From Macrobrachium rosenbergii (Eukaryota > Arthropoda > Malacostraca > Decapoda > Palaemonidae), in the NCBI RefSeq assembly GCF_040412425.1, contig NC_089777.1, positions 32,911,037 to 32,975,036 on the forward strand: a DNA stretch of 64,000 nt, in the 5' to 3' direction. How positions within the stretch are numbered: position 1 is the first letter of the stretch; each line of letters begins with the position of its first letter. Position numbers and translations under genes: made by a program. Below are positions 57,105 through 64,000 of this stretch, piece after piece. The notes under the pieces are model-generated. The model was not told the origin of the DNA, did not search any database, and was given only the letters and a program-made list of their open reading frames with translations.

Positions 57105-57850
57105 GAAATAGGCCAATAATGGTTTACCATTTTACCAAATTTGACAAAAATCACTTTTATCTACATAAGAAGAAATGCAAAGGGGTGACAGACAATCTCC
57201 TTTCTTGCACATCCAGGCATAACTGTCAACCTTCCTACTAAACAAGACTGATATTCCTTCAATTATGTAGGAGTTGTAAAGACAAGGTAAGAGTGATCAA
57301 ACCCCTCACAAAACAGACAGACCATTTCCTTCATGAACATCTATGCAAGGTTGTCTAATTTTGTACCAAGTTTGAAAGAAATATCTTTGACCAAATACGA
57401 GTATTGTAGTTGTGACAAGGTACAAGTTACAGACAGACAAAGAGTATCTCCCGTCATAATTTCTGCAATACTAGTTTTTAAATTGGACTGAAATTGTTTC
57501 ATCCTCATAGGACTTGTAATGAAGTGTCACAGGCAAACCAATGAACATGAGTGTCGAAAATATATCAACAAAGCAAGTATGACATGCATGCTGAGAAACA
57601 ATTGATATCCCTTCACGAACATCTAAAGTATACACATTAGTCTACTCTTGTACCAAATTTGACTGACATCCCTTAAACCTCATACAACAAGTTGCAATGA
57701 CAAGGTAGGTATAAAAAAATACTAAAGATGGGCTGAAGGACAATCTCCCCTTCATACACATCTATGCATGATGATCTACTTTCATAGTTACCTAATCTAA
57801 CTGACATGCCTTACATCACATAAGAGTTATGACCTTCGAGTTCAGTCTCA
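57105..57850. repeat. Decayed ~150-bp repeat cluster, about five units
   Basis: Recurring pieces in order are ACAATCTCC, CTTCATGAACATCTATGCA, GTCTAC/GTCTAA, TGTACCAAGTTTGA, CTGACATCCCTTA and TTGCAATGACAAGGTA. They recur roughly every 140-170 bases with heavy divergence. No coding frame is visible. Confidence 0.6.
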
Positions 57851-58799
57851 TGATGTCACAAACATTTGAGCGATGATATTTGATTTGATACACTCAAGCC
57901 CTGTCATTTGAGGTTGTATTAATATGAAATTTGTGAATGTAACATATTTTGATACTGTAATTTACACAGCCTATAATGTGTGAACATTAAAGAATCTTGT
58001 TTTCCTTAATGAAAATGGATTTCTTAACTACCAGTTAAAGTGTTGTTGTCTATCACAGAGCTTATATGAGGCAGCTGTTGTCAAGGGGACAGCAAAAAAA
58101 AAAAAAGGACATTTAACTGAAGTGAATCAACAGATATTCTCTTACAAATTACACCTAGAAAGTTTCAGCTTGGTTGTAATTCTGGTTTATCTTTTTGTTC
58201 AATTTGAGACTCATAAACCTTTTAAAACCTGCTGAATGAAGTAATTGCAAGTGAAATACCCACAAAAAATTTATGCTGGACCAAGAATGGGATAGCATAC
58301 ATTAATGTTAACTGAGTAGACAGTCAAGAGTAATACTGTACTTAGATATGGCAGCTAAAATAAAAGGCAGTTGGTGCTCATTCTTCAGTGAAATTCTTGA
58401 ATGAACACTGATGCTGTGGTATTTTTGCAATTTGTAATATTCCTGTTGGATGTGAAAAAATTTATATATAACATACAAATGTTTTTATAACTGTCTCACC
58501 TGATCAACAGTACCAACCATTTTTCTTTCAGAAAAACTGTACCACCTCATAATTTATTGGATCAAGGAATCAGAAGGAAAGCAAGAGGCTTTGTGTATAC
58601 AAGGGGGCCCCACATTCTCCCGCAGTATACATAAAAAAGAAATTGACTGTTAAGGTATAATGCATCAATAATAATCAAATCCTGGAGAACTATATACAAA
58701 ACAAACATGAGACTAAAATCTATCAAGTCTGGAACAAAGAACTGAAGCTAGAATAGCCTATGATAATGAAATGAAAGAACTGAAGCTAGAATATGATAA

Positions 58800-59640
58800 T
58801 GAAATGACAAAGTTGGAGGCTACCTTCACGCTTCCACTGCTGGGTAGTGGCTAAACCCTCTAAGCTGTAAATACTTTCACAACTTAAGTTGCTTCATACA
58901 CCTACAAAGGAGGGTCATCAGCAGCATGTCAAACCCCATACACACACATTGTCCCATCCACTAATATCTTACATGCATTCTCACACTTCTTGAAATCTCA
59001 GATCTCTACTTCCAATAACTGTGTCACCCCCTCTATTCAGCCCTTTCTAATTATTCCTTTCCTTCTTCCCCTAATACTTATGACCTAAACACTCTTTAAA
59101 TCACCCTATCAATATCCATTCTTTTCTGATGACTGAATCATTGAAAATATTCTGGTACATCCTGTCACCTGCAATAACCTTTTAAACACTTCTAATTAAT
59201 TCATCCCCACATTTCTCGTTCCAGCAATTCCTCTGACATAGCATATACTGTGAAAAAATTAATCTCAACAGCTTCAACCTTTTGCCTTTCTCTTACAAAC
59301 AAAATCTAAGTTTCACTTCTATAAAGGAGAGCTAGTTCAACAATTCCTTCATACACAATCCCCTGCACTTATCCAGCTACCTTTCTGCAGTACATATATA
59401 TTCTGTGACACCTCTTCTCTCATCTGACCATCATTCACTATATTAGCGACCAAATATTTATACAAATCAACTGCTTCAATTCTTTCATTCTTATCTTGGT
59501 ATTTGGTCACCACACAGGATGTTCTTTAATAAAAAAGACTCCTAATATTGCATATAAGAATCCAGCAAGAAACTGAAAAGCCTGAATTTCCTTTAATAAT
59601 TTTAATATTGTTGTTCATGCACCCAGTGACTCGTCTTTTT
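58800..59640 (-). pseudogene. LINE reverse-transcriptase tail (second type)
   Basis: Minus strand shows ERIEAVDLYKYLVANIVNDG, QMREEVSQNI, then YEGIVELALLYRSET and ERQKVEAVEINFF, a decayed form of the YLG....DG...EV..R / MYEGIV.P.LLYGSE.W / R.EA.EM..LR pattern at the C-terminus of many LINE proteins. The noncoding tail runs towards 58800. There are multiple frameshifts. Confidence 0.65.
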
Positions 59641-62600
59641 CCATTAAGGAGTCATTAATGAAAAGCAACCCTCTCACTTAACTGTCAGACCTCTTTAACA
59701 GTTTTGTAAAAAGACTAAATGACGTCCTCCCTCCCAAAAATGAGAATGTCACTCAATTTTAGCTCTTTAGGGGTTTGGTACTATTGGTCTTTCTTCTTTT
59801 AAAGTTCTTATTGTTATTTTTACCCCTCTAATATTTATGTGATTTTAACCTAGTAAATTTTTGTTTGTATACTTTGTACACTATAATTTGACAACCCTGA
59901 TAATGAGACTTGAGAAATTCTAAAAACTTTTATCTATAAACACAGAATGCTACTCTGGCTGCACACACTTATTTCATTCCTGCTATCCGCACACACACAC
60001 ACACATGCATGCATAAATAGAATCTACTAATCACTTTCAGCTGACATGGTATATATAAATTTGTATTAGTCATAATGACCCATTAATCTCTCAACTTCCC
60101 AAAGGTTTTTTGGATAAGCTTTGCGTGTTGGTTCAAATTTTGCTTTGGAAGGTAAAAGCTTCTTTATTCCCCATTCAGATATAGGCTTGCAGTGGTGACC
60201 ACACCCAAATGAAGAAAACAGCAAAGAATTCAAGAAGTTAATACGTCAGCCTCTATTAAAAATAAATGTGCATATATACTATACTGTCTTTACCCTAGCC
60301 TATAATTAGCATTAACTACTTGACTGGGAATTCAGCACACCCTAGATTAATTTGTTTAGCAGATTAACCTTATCTAACAGACACGGTTGAGTGGCATTAA
60401 ACCAATACAGTGTCTTCTACCATTACACTGACAGAATAAGTGTGAGTTTGGCAGTGTGAACTGTGTACATACTGTACAGTATATCTAAACAAATGAACTC
60501 TAAGCAGCCAATTGCATAACACATAAGGATCATGTCTTATTTTGAGATGAAAGGCATTTGAGATATCTGTGCCACATACACCACCTAACAAATACAGGTT
60601 TGTCAGACTGTAATGTTTCTTCATCACCATCATCATCATCTTTCAAGTCTATTTTTGGAAGCCTTCATGAGACGTCGCTTGGTCCATCTGGCAAGCCCAT
60701 ACACCTGACAGTTTTTTTTGTTTTGTTTTCTTATCTAACTTATTTTCCCTGTCATAATTATTTTTTAACATATATGTAAAGTTTGCTGGACATATTAAAT
60801 AAAACTGGGTGCCATATATTTGTTAGTTAGATCTCTCTTTGCAAGGTTGTTCCATTAAAAATTCATTTACCTCTCAATATTTGAATCAAATTTTTCAGAT
60901 TCACTTTCTCTTGTTTTATGCATTATCATTATATATTGTTGATGCAAACCACACATTTATATGTTAACCATTCCTTCATCTATCTAACAAATAAGTCTAT
61001 GGGGAACATCAGTACAAATCTGGAGATTTAGGAATGGGACAACTAAAAATAAGTAAACTACACCAACATAAAGTAAAAAAAACATATATCACAAGGTAAG
61101 CAGCTAGAAACATACAAGTTCATTGTGTAACCATTAGCAATCACAAAAATGATTAAGCATGAAGATATGGCACAGACTATTATAGTAAGTATATAGTATA
61201 CTGAAAAATGATAGGATGATTCATAACCTAACCTAACCTAGGTCATGTGGTCCTGACTGGCTGTCAACCCCATTTTTACAATTACAGTATTGCTTAGGCT
61301 GCCTTAAGTTTGTTTGATTGTACTTACAGTTATGAATCTTATTAAAATATTAAGTAATGGAGGCCAACTCATCCCAGTTACCCTATGGCTACCACCTTGT
61401 TTTCACACATGACAACTGAATGATTCAAATGAAGTTTTCAATCCTTTTGTGACATACAACCAAGGTTTTTTAGTTCCAACCTAGGTAGCCTGTTTAGCAT
61501 GAAAATTAATGCAATGAATATATTAATTGGTAAATTAACCATATAAACTTCAGAAAGGTTAAGTAAATTTCTTTATTTCCCTTTGAAATGTTAATAATTT
61601 CTAGATTTCTTCATTTCCACTTATAACTTTTAGGTTTTTTTGGCTTGACACTCCAAAGACAAATGCCTATTTTTAAATACCCAGGTGAGGCAAATGCCTA
61701 CTTTTAATTATCCAGGTGAAATACTGATTAGAAACATTCTTTAACACTACAGATTTTGTTTCCACTTGGCCTAAAAATCTGAGATTCCAATGAGGTCATC
61801 TGTAGAAAAAATTCAACCTTGAATAATCTTATGTCAGGTAGCATTGGGAAGAGGTGTGGAAGATGTGCAAGAATATGATATCTCCCATGAAAGTAGCAGC
61901 TTTTCCAAAGTGAATTTTCATTAAACCAACCATCTCTAAACAAAGATTAAAATTTTTATTTTTCTCATTTTACCAAATATTTTCATTTTTCTAATTAAAT
62001 GCACAACATGTGATACACAGGACAGGTCTTGAAAGAGGTGAAACATTTCTGTTGCCTTGAGGACACACTGAACTTTGAAAGAAGAAATGAAAGCACATTG
62101 AGAAAACAGGTAACTGCAGCATGGATGAAAGTGGGAAAAATACCTAAACTACCCTACTGGTAAATAAAAACTGAGGTGGTGTGAACATGCGATGAGAAGG
62201 GATTAGAAATAGTCAAAAGATGTAGATGAAAACAGTAGTAGGATGACAATATATCAAGGTCATAGGAAATCAGTGAAAAAGTTGTGGAAACCCAAAGGAA
62301 ATGGATGAAAAAGGGGGCAGAAAAACTACACCAGATATGAGTTCAGGCAAAAATGCACAGTACAGAAGTGGTGAGAAATCATTACACATCTAACCCATGA
62401 TGGGGATAGTTAATATAAAAACATTTATAATGATTATCTCAAAAAACATCTGTGGCATAAAACAACAACTATGTATGTAACTTGTTGAAGTAAACAAGAA
62501 CATAAAAACTTAGGGGAGTAGAGCTAATTCCTGTTGAAATCTTGACCTAGGCCAGTCAAGTCAGACTAGGCAAACAGATAATGCATACTAGGGAGTAATG

Positions 62601-63299
62601 GATCACATGATGGTACATTAATGACTGTTTTGGAGGACACTAAGGACCCTATCTACAGAAAATATGAACCTTGTTTATAATTCATAAATTTTTATTTTAA
62701 CCATTTTACTAATTACATGATTGTTACTGATTAAAACCATTTTCAACATTTGTGTAAACTTCCAACCCACAATCTAAGTATGGATTAATATGAGTAACTA
62801 TCCTTTAATTCAGTATAAAGTACAAGGTACTTTATTCTGTACATCAATTTAATAAAACCATCATAGTCCACCTGTCCTGATAATAGCATGTATAAAAGTT
62901 AACTTTGACAACATTCATAGAAACAAACATTGCGGCAATGTTGGATGCATTGTCCATCTTCAATGAAAATATATCATTTAGCCACCTTCCAACTTTATGA
63001 ATTGGTATGCAGATACTGTCTTCAAAAAATGCAAATGATAGGCTTCTACTGATATCAGAGAACGCCTTACAGTAGCTGTTCATGGCCTATATAGTAGCCT
63101 TGTAACATTTAAGAAATTCCAAATAAAATTTCTGCAAAAAGAACTATGAAATGCCTGGTTAATTCTTGTGAATGCCCTCAAAGAATACACTTTAGGCTAA
63201 TTTAAGAGTTACATTATTTTGGTTAATTAGCCTAAATATATTTCTCCAATACAAAAACATAGCCTCTGCTAACTCTAACTCAGCTTTCTGTAAAATTTT

Positions 63300-64000
63300 G
63301 ATATTTCATGGGCTATAGTTCCTATCATAGTAGGTGCTTATGCGGTAATTAATATCTGCACACAGGACCTGCAATATCCCCTCGTACAACCTGTATGTCA
63401 CTTGAACGATCCGCAAGTCCCTACCCTAATTCAATGCCTCTGACTGCCAATTAACCTAAGGCGGACAGAACTTTTTCCCTGGTTCTAAATTAACTCGGAT
63501 AATCTAGTCCTGGTAGAAGTTGTAGGAAATAAACTTTTTGCACCGAAATAGGTTGAGAGTAGACATACCCTACAGTTTAACCTAGAAAGGACTTCGCAAG
63601 CGATACCAGCCGTAATGTAGACTTCCCACCGTGCGAAATTTGTCTTTTGAGCGTACACCAACCCACCAGGACATAGAACGCATCCTAAAACCTAATACCA
63701 GTGGGTCTGTTATCCCAGAAACGAGTGAAGGAAAGTCTTGCAATGGCCAAACTTAGTCATCACGTCTGCAGTCATCAGCCCAGCCTACCCTAAACAAACC
63801 TGGGAGACCTCAATGTCAACAACACTTATACCTCTTCTCCAAGCCCTTCGGTTCCTCCGGAATGGCACGAGAGCTCACTACAATCATTCAAGAAACGTTC
63901 GCGATGACTAAATCCAGTCAGGTCGGTTTACTTCCATAACAAAACAACGTAAATCACTTAGAGACTTCTCACAACATACGCCATATTGTGTATCACCACA
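63300..64000 (-). promoter_or_regulatory. CpG-richer upstream segment, candidate promoter/first noncoding exon
   Basis: This stretch holds roughly 30 CpG dinucleotides (for example in AACGATCCGCAAG, TTCGCAAGCGATACC and TCCGGAATGGCACGAG), far more than the AT-rich introns around it. On the minus strand a plausible 5' splice site AGG|GTATGT lies at 63568-63563. It would suit a first noncoding exon of the kinase gene, which needs one upstream of 54667. No core promoter motif was pinned down; placement is inference. Confidence 0.3.

Larger units (their letters stand above)
54668..63299. other. Upstream region or 5' intron of the kinase gene
   Basis: 8.6 kb without a supported protein gene. Contains the ~150-bp repeat cluster and the second LINE tail. 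A short direct duplication (GAACTGAAGCTAGAATA) lies at 58738-58806, with (AC)n at 59990. A noncoding first exon could lie here but cannot be recognised by sequence alone. Confidence 0.5.

Overview
The window is animal nuclear DNA, most likely from a decapod crustacean. The evidence is an AT-rich background, long intron-rich gene structure with GT-AG junctions, very long (TC)n, (GA)n, (AT)n and (TAA)n tracts, a DIRS-type retrotransposon, Tigger/pogo-like DNA transposons, and a short interspersed repeat that I associate from memory with decapod genomes. Species cannot be named from the sequence.

One host gene is supported. It lies on the minus strand and is an SLK/STK10 (Drosophila Slik) type STE20 protein kinase. 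Thirteen coding exons can be joined in frame from the initiator ATG at 54622 down to 8756, about 823 codons. Exons 1-8 (54622-41954) hold the whole kinase domain: glycine loop, catalytic Lys, HRDLKAGN, DFG, APE and DVWSLGI. Exons 9-13 (32070-8756) encode the acidic and proline-rich spacer. The C-terminal coiled-coil (PKK) half of the family is not present, so the gene must run off the left edge. The high-coordinate end (about 63300-64000) is richer in CpG and may hold the promoter or first noncoding exon. A single extra base in exon 1 (54486-54487) breaks the frame inside the glycine loop; every other exon is intact.

The rest is intron filled with mobile-element remains. 1310-7555 is a nearly full-length but frameshifted DIRS-like retrotransposon (gag, RT, RNase H, tyrosine recombinase), with inverted terminal repeats and an internal complementary region. 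It is inserted in a Tigger-like repeat whose other copies at 10176-11978 and 29380-30966 show the empty site. A second, unrelated and 5'-truncated DIRS relic lies at 52130-53670. There are also two LINE reverse-transcriptase tails (45140-45460, 58800-59640), a 282-bp MITE with TA duplications (33705-33986), a long hairpin flanked by (TAA)n tracts (37165-37484), SINE-like copies, minisatellites and a decayed ~150-bp repeat cluster (57105-57850).

I see no prokaryotic genes, no CRISPR array, no rRNA or tRNA gene, and no second host protein gene. I found no wholly new biological system. The most informative items are the fully readable DIRS terminus/ICR architecture with its empty site, the kinase frameshift, and the ATG-TAA minimal upstream ORF.
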